From: Rosa chinensis
Lineage: Eukaryota > Streptophyta > Magnoliopsida > Rosales > Rosaceae
Length of the DNA stretch: 64,000 bases
Direction of reading: 5' to 3'
Assembly: GCF_002994745.2 (NCBI RefSeq)
Contig: NC_037094.1
Span: forward strand, 22,173,001-22,237,000
Shown: positions 30,920 to 42,537 of the stretch, one piece after another
Layout of the letters: each line of letters starts with the position of its first letter
How positions within the stretch are numbered: position 1 is the first letter of the stretch
Notes under the pieces: generated by a model
The model's database searches: none
What the model was told of the DNA's origin: nothing
Seen by the model: only the letters and a program-made list of their open reading frames with translations
Translations under genes and position numbers: made by a program

Positions 30920-33900
30920 TCACTTTGATCTTGAGGAGCTTCTGTTGTTATTGTAGAAGAATTTAGGCGATATGTGCTTGGTGTTGTCGCCTTTGATATA
31001 GCCTTGTTTCATTTGTTCAATGTAAGCAGCATTATCCTCATAAATGCTTGTTGGCTCATCTGTGGTAGATTTCAGACCACAATTGCTTCGAAGATGCGTA
31101 ACTATGGACCTAAGCCATATACATTCACGAACTGCTTCATGAAGAGCAATAGTATATGCATGATTCGAAGAAGTAGCGAATAAGGTCTGCTTTGTAGACC
31201 TCCAAGATATCGCGGTCTTTCCCATGGTGAAAACATAACCAGTTTGGGAGTGACCTTTATGTGGGTCAGAGAGGTACCCAACATCAGCAAAACCTTCCAA
31301 AACACTTATATCGTTTTAGGATGGGGAGAGGGAACGCGGTCCACCATATGTGGCGTCCCTGACACTGGATGGGTCCTAATCCATCTTCTCTCTGTAGGGA
31401 TAGAACAAGCCCATATCGATCGTACCACTTAGGTATCAAAAAATATCTTTAACACCAGTCCAATGGCGTCGTGTTGGCGCAGAGCTATATCTAGCTAGCA
31501 AGTTCATAGTGAATGAGATATCCAGTCTTGTGCATTGTGCTAAGTACAATAATGCGCCTATTGCACTTAGATAGAGCACTTCTGCCTCTAGCACTTCTTC
31601 GTCGTCATCTTTTAGACGGAATGGATCCTTCTTTGGATCAAGACTACGGACAACCATTGGGGTGCTTGAAGGCTTAATCTTGTCAGTGTTGAAACGCCTA
31701 AGCATCTTTTGGGTATAGGCTGATTGATGAATTAGGAACCATCTCTACGGTGCTCAAGTTCTAAACTGAGGCAAAATCATGTTTTCCCAAGATCTTTCAT
31801 CTCAAACTCGAATTTCAAGTGTTCAACAGTTTACCCTTAACTCTTTAAGGGTGCCAATTATGTTCATGTCATCGACATAAAACTCTACTATTGCAAATCC
31901 GAAACTTGTCCTTTTTATGAACACACATGGGCATTGTTAACATATCCCTTTCCAATCAAGTAATCACTTAGACGGTTGTACCACATCCGTCCGGTTTGTT
32001 TCAATCCATATAGTGAACGTTTCAATCTAATTGCAAACGCGCTCCGTGGTTTGGAGTCACTTGATTTGGGTAGTTGAATTCCATCTGGAACTTTCATGTA
32101 TATTTCCATATCTAGATCCCCATATAGATACGCTGTAACCACATCCATAAGCTGCATGTTCAGTTTTTCAGAAACTACTAAACTGACAAGGTAGCAGAAC
32201 GTTATGGCATCCATTACGGGAGAATAGGTCTCCTCGTAGTCGATTCCAGGGCATTGTGATAAACCTTGCGCCACAAGGCGAGCTCTGTACCTTACAATAT
32301 CGTTTTTCTTATTACGCTTTCTAACGAATACCCATTTGTGACCAACTGGTTTGGTGTTGGGTGGTATTAGTATAACATTTCCAAATACCTTTCTTTTCGC
32401 TAGAGAATCAAGTTCTGCCTGGATCGCATCTTTCCATTTGGCTAGTCAGCTCTACGTTGGCATTCATCAACGGAGCGTGGTTCGATGTCATCGGTCTCAA
32501 TAATCTCACTCGCCACTGAATACGCGAATACATCATCAATGATGATGGAGTTTCTTTCCCACGTCTCATGTACACTAGTGTAATTAATAGAGATCTCTAC
32601 GTTCTCAGGGATAGGTTCTGACATTGAGGCGTCCCCTAATGATGTCTCTTGGACATAACCATAATCCGGAACATTCTCATGAGAAGGATTTTGAGTATCG
32701 ATGATCAAAGGATTTGTTTGTGCCTAATTCGCTCTCTTTCTTGGGCGAGTACCCTTCGAACCAATTGGTCTACCGCGCTTCCTTACGGGACCTGCGGCCA
32801 TAGACACCAAATCATTGCCATTCTTGGCAATGGCACCATCTCCTGGTGTCACAGGAGTGGCGTTATGTCCATTATTTGGGACATCAATCCTTGCAGGCAC
32901 GTTTGCAGCAGGTATGTGTGATCTCGTCACTTTGGCAACATCAAAAAACACATCAGGCAGAGTGTCTGCTATGTTCTAGAGCTCGATTATTCTTCGTACT
33001 TCAAGTTCGGACTGTGCGGTACGGGGATCGAGATGAGACATAGTAGGGACAAACCATGACAATTCCTGTCGTTCCTGTTGAACATATGTGTTCTTATCTC
33101 CCCCTAACGATGGGAAGACTGTCTCATCAAAGTGACAATCCACAAATCTAGCGGTAAAGAGATCGCCTGTCAAGGGTTCAAGGTAGCGGACAATGGTTGG
33201 AGATTCATATCCAACGTATGTAACCATTCGTCATTGTGGACTCATCTTAGTACGCTCTGGCGGCGTAATAGGCACATAAATAGCACACCCAAAAATGCGT
33301 AAGTGCGAGACATCAGGCTCGTATCCAGTCACAAATTGTAACGCAGAGTAAGATTGGGTTGTAGTGGGTCGTAGACGAATTAGCGTCGCTGCATGCAATA
33401 TTGCATATCCCCAAGCAGAAACAGGGAGATTGGTGCGCATAACCAATGTCTGTGCTATCATCTGTAGTCGTTTGATAGCAGCTTCTGCGAGACCATTTTG
33501 GGTATGAACATGGGGAACTGGATGCTCTGCATCAATACCCAGTGACATACAATAGTCATCGAACGTTTTCGATGTAAACTCCCCAGCATTATCAAGTCGA
33601 ATCGACTTAATAGGATGATCTTGGTAGTGAGCCCAAAGACGGATAATCTGGGCGAGGAGTTTAGCATAAGCAGCATTTTGAGTGGACAACAGCAGGACAT
33701 GTGACCAGCGTGTCGATGCATCAACCAATACCATAAAGTATTTAAAAGGTCCGCATGATGGTTGAATTGGTCCACAGATATCCCCTTGGATTCTCTGTAA
33801 GAACGGAATGAGTATTTTGGGATCCTTTGCGTAGGACGGTCTCGGTCCTAATTTCCCAAATGAACTGGTTTTGCAAAATGAGCAAAGGGCCTTAGAAGCA

Positions 33901-34712
33901 ACCAATGAGGATTTTGGTTGGGCCTAAGCGTCTGTAGCGCTATTAGAAGCAAAATGTGTGACAACATCTCCCATCATGGCATTAGAGCCATGGAAATTGG
34001 TGTGTGTGGCATCATGGCCACTAGGAGAGGCAACCATGGCGTCATGCTCATGGTTGGCCCCATTGATGGCGTCATCACATGGGACTTGGGTAGCCTTATG
34101 GTGCCCCAAGACGGCTGCAGTGCCAGAAGCTGCAATTGTTGCGGTCTTGCTAAGTCCAGGAATCAATTTTCGATTCTTGCTTCTTCTCACTCTGAAGAAT
34201 GGATGTCCGTGTGAATTCTTTAGTATACGGAGCAGCATATCACGACTAGGATGTCCTAGTCGGTCATGCCAAAGCCAATATGTGTCTGAATCCAAGAGAT
34301 CTTCTCTTATGACATTATTGGATTCAATTGGTCGAATTGTAGTGACATAAAGTCCACTAGATTGACACATAAGCTTATATAAGATGCGCTTTCATCCGCA
34401 ATCATTAGAGGTAATGCAAAGGAACTCTTTTCCGTTCTCATTATGCGTTTCCGCATGGAATCCGTTGGCTCTTATATCTTTAAAACTCAATAAGGTTCGA
34501 TTTGCCTTGGGTGCGTAGAGAGCTTCAGTGACTTTAATCAAGGTGCCATTTGGTAATAGGAATTGGGCCATTCCATGTCCTTGAACTAAACTTGATGGCC
34601 CAGCCATCGTAGTCACAGAGAAATATGTATGCAACATCTCTAAGAATAATTGCCTATGTCGTATAATGGTGTGCGTAGTCGCACTATCCGTGAGACATTG
34701 TAATTCATCCAT
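30920..34712 (-). pseudogene. copia-3 pol: protease, integrase, reverse transcriptase, RNase H
   Basis: Order on the minus strand: protease at 34392-34712 (MDELQCLTDSATTHT with the aspartic DSA motif at residues 9-11); GAG-pre-integrase zinc region 33924-34370 (WHDRLGHPSRDMLLRIL); integrase core 33231-33905 (IQGDICGPIQPSCGPFKY, RLDNAGEFTSK, NGLAEAAIKRL, giving the D, D and E); linker 32442-33227; RT 31915-32330 and 31440-31900 (GIDYEETYSPVMDAITF, YVDD near 31880); RNase H 30950-31300 (GYLSDPHKGHSQTGYVF). Stops and frameshifts separate these blocks, for example near 31900, 32440 and 33910, so no polyprotein can be made. Confidence 0.88.
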
Positions 34713-35200
34713 TCCTAAAAGAAAAGCTCATAATTAAAAAAAAAAAAAAAAAAAAGGAGTCATAAAGAAAAACACTCAACTTTTATTAATAAGCCAAACA
34801 GAATTACATCATCATTTCTTTAACAAAAAAGAATCTAATCCAATAAGCTAGCTAATGCAAAACAATGGTAGTTGTCTAACTCCTTTAGGTAATTTCAATG
34901 TAAATGTGACCAGGTGAATAGAGAGATGCCGGTGGAGCAAAGCTTGCTTAAGTATCACTTATCTCAAAACCTTCCTAGACATCACATTTACATTGAGTAT
35001 GCCTCTTTGAAGAAAGACTAATACCATTGGCATCTACTATAATAATATGGCAATTGCCTACATCTCTTGACAAATAAAAAAACTTAATCAAAATCGCCAG
35101 TTTTTGGGTCTTGATCCTTGTAGTCTTCCACCCTTAGATCTTGTTCCATGTAATTTGCCTCCCTTGCTTCAGGATACATTTTGTATGAGTTTGCAACATT
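34713..35200 (-). other. Non-coding spacer between gag and pol of copia-3
   Basis: About 490 bases without a frame, including a 20-base A-run (plus strand, from 34737). In minus orientation it ends CTTTTCTTTTAG just before GAATGGATGAATTA, i.e. a splice-acceptor-like tract directly upstream of the pol ATG. copia-2 has a homologous spacer at the same place (49107-49805), so this is a feature of the family, not a random insertion. Confidence 0.6.
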
Positions 35201-36170
35201 TTAGGATGCTTTACACGCCCTTGCCCAATGTCCAGGTAGTCCACATCTGAGACAAGCATCAATATGGTCAGGTTCCCTTGATCGAGGCGCTTTGGGAGCG
35301 CTATGAAGACGGTTATTGTCTTTGGTGGCGTCACCACCATAACTAGAGGCTTGGCCTCTCTCTCTCCTCACAAGTTTACCTCCACGGTTCCGTGCACGCC
35401 TATCTTGGCGGTTTCCTTCTTCTTTAGGGCGAGAATATGGACCAGAACGTCCAGGATTATCCCTACTCTTAGGGTTCGCTCCTTGCATCCTCCCTTGGAG
35501 GCGCGACTATAATTAGACTCCGGATTTGACTTGGTTCCCACGGGTCTAGAGTTATAGTCTTCACAAGTATGTTGTCGTGCTTTTCAGCTACGTTCATGGC
35601 ACCAGTTAGCTCATGAAATCTTGTGATGCATCTAGCATTGACATCAATCCGATAGTTCTTGGCTATCATCAATGCAGAGATGGGGAAGGTGGAGAGAGTC
35701 TTTTCAAACAACATCGTATCAGTGATTTTCTGTCCACAGAATTCCATCATAGACTTGATATGAAGTGCTTCAGAATTGTAGTCAAGTACAGACTTGAAAT
35801 CACAGAAGCGGAGGCTATGCCATCTCACTTCTAAGTCTGGAAGCAGGGAATCACGGACGTTGCCAAAACGTTGCTCGAGTTTCACCCATAGTTTTCTTGG
35901 GTCTTCCTCATTGAGGTACTCATTTGGGAGTGCGTCATTCATGTGCCTTGTCATGAGAATGATGGCTTTAGATTCATTCGCCTCTCTCTTAGCTCTATTT
36001 GCTTCAAAAGCAGCAGCTTGTTGAGGAGTAAGCACATCCTGACTTGGCTCTTGGATCGTACTCAGGATCCCATCAGCCTTAAGATGCTGGCACACATCAC
36101 GGACCCACTTGTGGTATCCTGCGCCTGTTGTCTCTAGCGGAGCAAAGCTCAACTTGTTCAGGTTACTCAT
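35201..36170 (-). pseudogene. copia-3 gag with CCHC zinc knuckle
   Basis: Starting at MSNLNKLSFAPLETTG (ATG at 36170), the frame to 35469 encodes the capsid-like UBN2/gag domain (EYLNEEDPRKLWVKLEQRFG). After a -1-type frame break at about 35480 a basic region continues and ends with the nucleocapsid knuckle CLRCGLPGHWARAC (C-x2-C-x4-H-x4-C). Longer upstream frame codons (from 36224) belong to the leader. Probably non-functional because of the frame break, although this could also be a natural frameshift. Confidence 0.82.
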
Positions 36171-37190
36171 CCTGAAAAACAACAAGAAAATAGGATTAGT
36201 TTCGGAGCGAAAAAGGGCTACCACGAAAAACTATAAAATTTCTGAGCATAGTCGCTTCCAAGAAATTAGGGATTTTCTTAGCATAATCGCTTCCAAGAAA
36301 ATCCGATTCCAAGAGGGGTTTTGGATTAGATCGAAACAACGATGTATGTGGTCGATCATTTTCTTCTCAACAAACTCTAAGTTTGGAGGACTCTACAAGC
36401 TCCAAGCTTGGAGTGAGCACGAACCCCCACAGTTAGGCTTTTTGGTCTCCCTTATGAAGAAGAAAGAGGGGTAGAAGAAGGGATGTTGGAAGTCCCCGAT
36501 AAAAAGAAGAGAAAAGTAATAAAAACTTCAAAAACGAGAACTTTTAGAAAAGTTTACCTTGAAAAATTGCCCGAAATCTTGACTGGAAAAGTTGGCCAGA
36601 AAAGTGGCCGGAAGTCGCCTGAAAAGTGTTGACCGGCATTTACTGGTCGTAAACCGGAGGGTTGACAGGCGTTGCTGACGTGGCAGGCTGACTGTGTGCC
36701 TGCGTGGATGCTGATGTGGCAGGTGACGTAGGGCTAACGTCAGCGGGCTTCAGGTTGCTGGGCCTCTGGGCTTCTGACTTTGGGTTGAGTCGCTTCTATG
36801 CTTCTGGGCTTAGGGCTTCTGCTGACTTTGGGTAGTGGCTAGAGAGGCAGACGGCGGTTCAAAGGTGCAGCGGATTCAGGCGGGCGATTCGGGCCTTTCT
36901 AGGCCGGTTCAGTTGATGATTTTTCCGGTTCCCGGAATCTGGGGCGAGATGCAGCTTGTGACAAAAGGTGGCCGTGAAGGGTGGACGGAAAGATGGCGAA
37001 CCAAGCAGAAGATTTTCAGATTCTTCTTAGAGGCCAGTTTGGTCACTTTCGGTGGCCGGTTCAGGTTGATTCCGGCCGGTTCTGGGGGCAGCGCCGCCGG
37101 TTCTGGGCTTCTGGAGGTGAGTGCTTCAAGGTGGGCGTCGGATATTTCTGGGATTTGAAGGCTACGAATTTAGGGTTTCAGGGTTAGAAC
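36171..37190 (-). other. copia-3 leader
   Basis: Untranslated leader of about 1 kb. Near 36240-36310 the segment GCATAnTCGCTTCCAAGAAA occurs twice, each flanked by complementary TTTCTT/AAGAAA. The part 36560-37190 is rich in GGCCGG/TGACTTTGGG motifs and differs from copia-2. No gene is supported. Confidence 0.5.
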
Positions 37191-37198
37191 TTCGTGCT

Positions 37199-38067
37199 TC
37201 GAGGTGGCAAACGAGCTGAGTCGGCCCATTTTAAGGTGGCCTAGTCGTGCTTCGTGCCGTGCTTGGGCCAGCCCAGTAATTATCGTGCCGGGCTCGTGCC
37301 GGCCCATTTACTTAAATATTAAGCCCGGCCCATGGCCCGATCCCATATCGTGCCGGCCCGTGCTCGTGCCTACCCACTATAAAACATGATTTTAAAATCT
37401 TAATTTGAACAAATAAAAATTACTTTTATTTAACTATTTAGAAAATTAAAATAAATTAAGCTCTACAACTTTTTTCTTAATCTTAGCTTTTTAAGATTAG
37501 ATTTCTAATAATTTTTTATATTCCACTATAAAAAAGAAAGAAGAAAAAAAACTCAAAATATATTGTTTTTAGTATATTATTGTGAGATTAATCTTTATTA
37601 ATATAATGAAGATTTAGTATCTATTATTCTTTCCTTCATTCTATAGTTGTATCATTATGGGATTAGTCTTTATTAATAAACATATATTTAATATTTAGAA
37701 AAAATACTTATGTCAAAATAAGGATATAATGTTTTGTTTCATTATTTTGACAATATAAAAGAAAGCATTGGTGGAATTGTCTTGAGATTTTAAATAAAAA
37801 TGTCTCATATTCAAATCTCATCATTATAGTTTTTTAATATTTTTAAAAATAAAATGAAATTTTGTGTTTGTAACGGGCCGGCCCACAATATGTCGTGTTC
37901 GGGCCTTGCCGGGCCAATGGGCCAATATACTTAGGCCCAACCCGACCCGTTAATCTAACGTGCTCGAGTCGTGCCGAGCCACTAATGGGCTTGGGCCGTG
38001 CCGGGCCGCTTTTAAGCGTGCCGGGCCCGTGCCGTGCTCGTGCTTAGTGGCCCGTTTACCACCTCTA
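37199..38067. mobile_element. hAT-type non-autonomous element nested in copia-3
   Basis: Perfect 8-bp target duplication TTCGTGCT (37191-37198 and 38068-38075), the size produced by hAT transposases. Terminal inverted repeats: left TCGAGGTGGCAAACGAGC, right (reverse complement) TAGAGGTGGTAAACGGGC, the usual hAT terminus type. Both subterminal ~150 bp are packed with GTGCCGGGCC / GGGCCGGCCC / CGTGCTCGTGCC motifs, while the 500-bp centre is extremely AT-rich and has no transposase. 869 bp. Confidence 0.92.
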
Positions 38068-38068
38068 T

Positions 38069-38082
38069 TCGTGCTGATAACG
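38069..38082 (-). promoter_or_regulatory. copia-3 primer-binding site
   Basis: Minus strand CGTTATCAGCACGA follows the 5' LTR directly. The identical sequence follows the 5' LTR of copia-2 (47941-47954), so it is the family's primer site. Its core TTATCAGCACG resembles the initiator-tRNA-Met type TGGTATCAGAGC used by many copia elements. Confidence 0.65.
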
Positions 38083-38287
38083 TGTTGTAGAGAAACTGAA
38101 TTTGAGAGGAATTTGCTGTGTGTTCTCATTGATAATAGGGGCCTCTTACATTGTATAGAATCTCAATCATACAAGGAAAGTAATCGTACATTAAATAGGA
38201 ATCTAGATCCTTCTAATCTAATCCTATTACCACTAGAGCAAGTAACCTAGAGTGTGGGCCAAACACAAATTAGGGTTTACTTGAACA
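38083..38287 (-). repeat. copia-3 5' LTR
   Basis: 205 bp; pairs with 30395-30612. Confidence 0.9.
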
Positions 38288-38292
38288 ATACT

Positions 38293-38575
38293 ACTATTAT
38301 TAAGAGAACTCACTTTGTCAACCAAAGTGAGTGTGAAATAACATAAATATCCTTACATCATAAGGTTAATATAAAATAGTTTTTAATATATGCAAGATAT
38401 TATGGTAAATAGCAAAATAATAACTTAAAAATAAAAATTCAGAAAAAGAAGAAAACCGTCAAGAATAACTTTCAATCTCACTTTTTACAAATATAACTTC
38501 CCACTTTTTTCCTCCAAAAAGTAAAAATAAAAATCAAACTTTTCATACATGCATTACATGTGTCAATAAAGATGA
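38293..38575. other. AT-rich spacer
   Basis: Nothing recognised. Confidence 0.3.
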
Positions 38576-38577
38576 TG

Positions 38578-38610
<33 letters not shown>

Positions 38611-38617
38611 GTAGTAG

Positions 38618-38649
<32 letters not shown>

Positions 38650-38692
38650 GTAGTAGTAGTAGTGGTAGTGGTAATAATAAAAATAAATAACA
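38576..38692. repeat. (ATA)n(GTA)n compound trinucleotide microsatellite
   Basis: Alternating blocks of ATA and GTA/GTG repeats over about 115 bases; responsible for poly-Ile/Val frames on both strands that are not genes. Confidence 0.95.
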
Positions 38693-39484
38693 AATTTTAT
38701 GTAAATAGAGAAGATAGTTATATTGTGTTAATGAAAATACCTGAGAATATTTTTGTTAGAAAAATTTCAATCTCGTGGATCATTCCTACTTTCCCATTAG
38801 TTATCAATTTCCTAGATATTTAGGAATCGATTCATAACATTGATATGGGATCCGCACTCATTCTTATACATACCCATATACGTATGTTAATAAAATCAAG
38901 AGAATTCATCTGGTGGAATCAATTCTTCAATTCTCAATTTCTCATACTTGAGTAAAACGTGTCATTAGAGACTTTAAGATTTAACTCTCTATCTCTCCAT
39001 TTGTTTCGTTTTTTTTTTTTTTAATAACTTCTCACGCTGCCATGGCCTTTTCATTATCTCTACACCTACCTCCACACCACCAAGTCACACCGACCTTTGA
39101 TAACGCCAATCAAGTACTTACGCCACCAAGTTTTACGAAATTCTTCATGTACATTTGTTATATTTTGAAAATACAAATAGCAATTCGATCAGTGAATACA
39201 CATTGAAATGTTGCCAGAGTTACAGATGATAATTTATATATTGAAGACTCGAACTATCTCTGATTCTAGTTGTAGTACAATTCACATTTGTGCGCTTATA
39301 TTTCGTCATCAACAATTCAAACGTTCCCAAATAGTGGAATGAGCGAGAATCATCCAATATATATTTTCTTGCTGGAATTGGCATGGGAAGGACATTGATC
39401 CCAAACAACTAAGCACGAACACATGAAAGGCCGCATACAATACCATTGGTAAACTTTACTAATAGACTACCTCTTTCAGACTGG
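38693..39484. other. Intergenic; 3' flank of phospholipase gene A
   Basis: No gene. The right end should hold the 3' UTR of the minus-strand lipase gene. Confidence 0.35.
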
Positions 39485-41163
39485 TCAATTATCATCATCT
39501 TTCTCACGATCCATCAAAACCCAGGAGCCATTATCCATTTGAACCATAGACTTGTTCTTCTCTGTCCACCAATTAGCAACTACATTATGTTCGTCGTTTA
39601 GACCATCCAGCTTTTTGTTCACTAATGCAAGATCACGATAAACCTCCAATTTGAAACCATTTATCCCTTGTGTTCCTGCAACTCCATGAAGGTAAACTTC
39701 CAAATTGTGTAGGGACTGCGATGCATCCTTCAAGTAGGGAGATTTGAGAGTGTCGATTTCCAACTCTTTTCCAACGTGAACATAACTGCTTGATGGCGGT
39801 AGAATAGTTATAACATCGTGGAGATTTGTGATGCGTAAGACATGAAGGTTTTCGAGACTACTGAATACTTTTCTGAATCCTTCGTCTCCGAGACGAGGGC
39901 TAGCGAACACAATGGATGTAACAAGGCAGGCTTTATCTGGATATGCAGTAGGCACATTGTATCTATTGTAAACAATGTCCGTTGCATTCAAGATTGCAAA
40001 TGCAGCACCCATGCTGTAGCCAGTGACAGTTACGCTTATTTCCTCATCCTTGTATTGGTCCACTACTTCTCTAATTGTAGCTAAAACCTGGAAGAAGAGT
40101 ATAAACTTGTTAGATTCTTTGAACAGCATATGATAGATTAGTTAGTTGTGATCGATTTCGTAACAATTACACAAGCAAATAAAATACTTTCTATTGAACT
40201 GAAACAACAAAAGGATCATGATCGTTGTTGATCAGCACCAATAGCTGATATTGTGTAGACTATATATATTTGAAGGGCAGGTAGCATAAATAATAAACAG
40301 TTCTAGCTCAGCCATGTTGCGGGGTGGACCAAAAGAATACTGCTGGATGAAATTTTTTTTTTTTTTTTTTTTTGCATCAGACCGACTCTAAATTTATGTG
40401 GCAGCCATGTAGTACAGAAATCTTATCAGATTTTATTATTAAATGATGTGCCTATGCTATATGATCTATCACATGAAGTGAGATCTAGATGGGATAAGAA
40501 AAAAGATCACTTAACATTAATCGGCCAAATGAAAAGAGTGTTTAATTTGTGAAGCTGTAATCATATCTTCTTAAATGATTACTGCTACATGTACCTAGAT
40601 ATGTGATTAATTCATTTCATGCGTACCTGGTCTCTACAACTAGTTTTAGTGTATGGAGAAACAGGGTCCACATTAGTGTAATAGGAATGCCAACCATGGT
40701 GCACCTTAGCTCCACTCTCACTTCCCAGAATATCAGAAGCCGAGACTAAATCGAACAACAAATCAATTCCGGCCTCTTCGTCCAGCACAGTTCCTCTCCA
40801 TGAAATCAAAATGTCCCTCCTCCCCAACACTTCCTTTCCCTCATCCGTTGCCACCGCAACATAAGCCAACCAGTTCGATCTGCCGGGAGATAACATTGTT
40901 GCTGCATACAAATACTTCTTCACCACGTACTTATAAGGGTTGTAGTTCTCCAAACCCACCTTGGTGAAGAATTGGCTCTTTGCATATCGCGGAAGTCCAC
41001 AGTTGCTTGATTTTGTTTCCTTGATGAAGCCATCGCCTATGGCTCCGGCCCTTTCACCATAGTGAATGATGTAGCGGCGGAGATCTATATCGAGAGGATC
41101 CAATAAACCCGCCCACTCGTTCTCGCCGCTCAGAAGCCTCCACCTTGTTGCTATGCTACCCAT
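39485..41163 (-). CDS. Phospholipase A1-II-like (DAD1-type class III lipase), gene A
   Basis: Two exons: 40627-41163 (179 codons) and 39485-40087 (200 codons plus stop), joined RDQ/VLATIREV across a 539-bp GT-AG intron; total 379 residues. Start MGSIATRWRLLSGENEWAGL is typical of the cytosolic PLA1-II group (no transit peptide). The lipase nucleophile motif is GYSMG with Ser ~204; the Asp is in RITNLHDVITILPP and the His in SLHNLEVYLHGVAG. Upstream block DILISWRGT forms the oxyanion side. PLA1-II enzymes remove the sn-1 acyl chain of phosphatidylcholine and related lipids. The usual motif is GHSLG or GHSMG; Tyr in place of His is a mild deviation. Length is slightly below the family's ~390-420. 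The gene is paralogous to 58020-59357 with the same intron position. Confidence 0.9.
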
Positions 41164-41386
41164 TAGCTTATTGTTTGCTTAATTAGTTACCAACTTGAAA
41201 CAAGATTAATACTCTTTGCCTCTAACATGCAATTTTAGAGGATTGTTTTCAGTTGGTGCATGCTTCTGTCATGACTCCGTGCACCTTCAAAAATCAAGAG
41301 TATCAATCCTCTCAAATTGGAGTTGCAAGTTCACTATAATCTTGCCTGGAAAAAATTGTGCAATCAATAGGGGAAAAAAAAAAGAT
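41164..41386. other. Promoter-side spacer of lipase gene A
   Basis: No gene. Short interval between the lipase start and the tRNA gene. Confidence 0.3.
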
Positions 41387-41476
41387 TGGGGTGAGAGAGG
41401 CTCGAACTCTCGACCTCAGGATAACTCACTCTTTTAGCTATGAGACCTACGCGCTAGCCAACTGCGCCACCACCCC
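41387..41476 (-). tRNA. Elongator tRNA-Met (CAT) with intron
   Basis: The minus strand starts GGGGTGGTGGCGCAGTTGG and ends CTCTCTCACCCCA. The acceptor stem GGGGTGG pairs with CTCACCCC in the usual register, the D arm is GCGCAGTTGGCTAGCGC, the anticodon is in TCTCATAG, and the T arm is GAGAGTTCGAGCCTCTC. Between the anticodon loop and ATCCTGAGG there is an extra ~15 bases (GCTAAAAGAGTGAG...), the position (37/38) and size expected of the intron in plant elongator tRNA-Met genes. The discriminator A is encoded and CCA is not. Complete and probably functional. Confidence 0.93.
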
Positions 41477-41917
41477 AACGATGGTTGTTAGGCTGGGTAA
41501 ACATATATGTTGCAGTTGGGATCCAATTTGAATAGGAAAAGTTTGAACTTTGGAGAACCAAACTATTTCAACTATGACTACTCTTCTGTTTTCTGCTCCC
41601 ACCCTTAACATCACTACTTGGAACCGTGAATCGTGAGATGCAACGTGTTGCAAGCCGTGTGCCAAAAGATCACCAATCGACTTTAGTAGATTTTTTTTTT
41701 TTGGGGATTCAAATTTGCTCACCACCAATACTTTGGTGGTGATACCAACACTCAGTATAAAACTGTCATGTGTTATAAAACTAATTATGTTAATCATGAT
41801 GTTTTATTAAAAAAATAAATTTTAAGTATTAAATTAATTTTTATATGACGTGGCAAATTTTAATTGGGTGGTGATATCACCACAAAATAAAAATGGTGAG
41901 CAAATTGGAATCCTTTA
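41477..41917. other. Spacer, nothing recognised
   Basis: The motif TGGTGGTGATACCAACACTC near 41731 and GTGGTGATATCACCAC near 41868 form a loose inverted pair around ~150 bases, possibly a small MITE. No gene. Confidence 0.3.
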
Positions 41918-42140
41918 GTGTTGACAAAGTTGAGTGTCAAAGCTTCACTGCTTCTGCGCATGTTGTCCTTGTCATTTAGTTGTTGTGTAAGTTTTATTTT
42001 AGTTGGAGCCTCGTTGGCTCCTTTAGTCGGTCATTTTAGAGTTCCAGTGTGAAGTCTAGTGGTCATATTTGTGTAAGAGATGTTGTCCAAAATCATTGTA
42101 ACCAGTTCATTATTAATGAAGTTTCTTCTTATAAAAAAAA
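41918..42140 (+). mobile_element. LINE 3' end, 5'-truncated (copy 2)
   Basis: Ends CAGTTCATTATTAATGAAG, TTTCTTCTTAT and an A tail, the same family as 24368-24577 on the minus strand. It is flanked by AAATTGGAATCCTTTA (41902-41917) and AAATTGAATCCTTTA (42141-42155), a target duplication of LINE length with one indel. Only 3' UTR remains. Confidence 0.75.
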
Positions 42141-42528
42141 AAATTGAATCCTTTATTTTTCCTTTGAAGTTAGAACATTATTTTCCTTCTATTGTGTAGG
42201 TTACGAAAGAAGGGGTTTAAATTTCTATAAAATTATTGAATTTTTTGTAATTCTTTGACCATAAGCAAAAGTATATTTTAAAGTAGTATTTAAGTACTAA
42301 TATTGACTGATATTTATTAAAATTCAACCGACATTCTAAATTTTCATGAATTGAAAGTAACAAAGTTTCCATCAAACTTAAAATTTTAAGGGACAATGAC
42401 ATATAAGGTCATTTTACTAACTTGAGGATAAGGCCACATAGCATTTTTATCTCTCATAAAGCCACCAAAATATATTAAAAAAAATATCAATATTTACAAA
42501 AATACCATCGCATTTTTTATCTTCATCA
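42141..42528. other. AT-rich spacer
   Basis: No gene or repeat recognised. Confidence 0.3.
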
Positions 42529-42537
42529 TTTATGAAA

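Larger units (their letters stand above)
30395..38287 (-). mobile_element. copia-3: full-length but decayed Ty1/copia element carrying a nested hAT
   Basis: LTRs at 30395-30612 and 38083-38287 bound the element, with a 5-bp target duplication ATACT (30390-30394 and 38288-38292). In minus orientation: 5' LTR, primer-binding site CGTTATCAGCACGAA directly after it, leader, gag, protease, integrase, RT, RNase H, polypurine tract, 3' LTR. The LTRs differ by about nine substitutions and a 13-bp indel over ~205 bp, so the insertion is old compared with copia-2. Frames are broken many times. A hAT element is inserted between the primer-binding site and the leader. Confidence 0.93.

Noticed and set aside
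33918..34350. Plus-strand frames of 98 and 130 codons
   Set aside because: Antisense to the copia-3 GAG-pre-integrase region.
37765..37840. SINE inside the hAT element
   Set aside because: Weak A/B-box resemblance only, in very AT-rich sequence.
38478..38823. Poly-Ile/Val/Thr frames on both strands
   Set aside because: They are translations of the ATA/GTA microsatellite.
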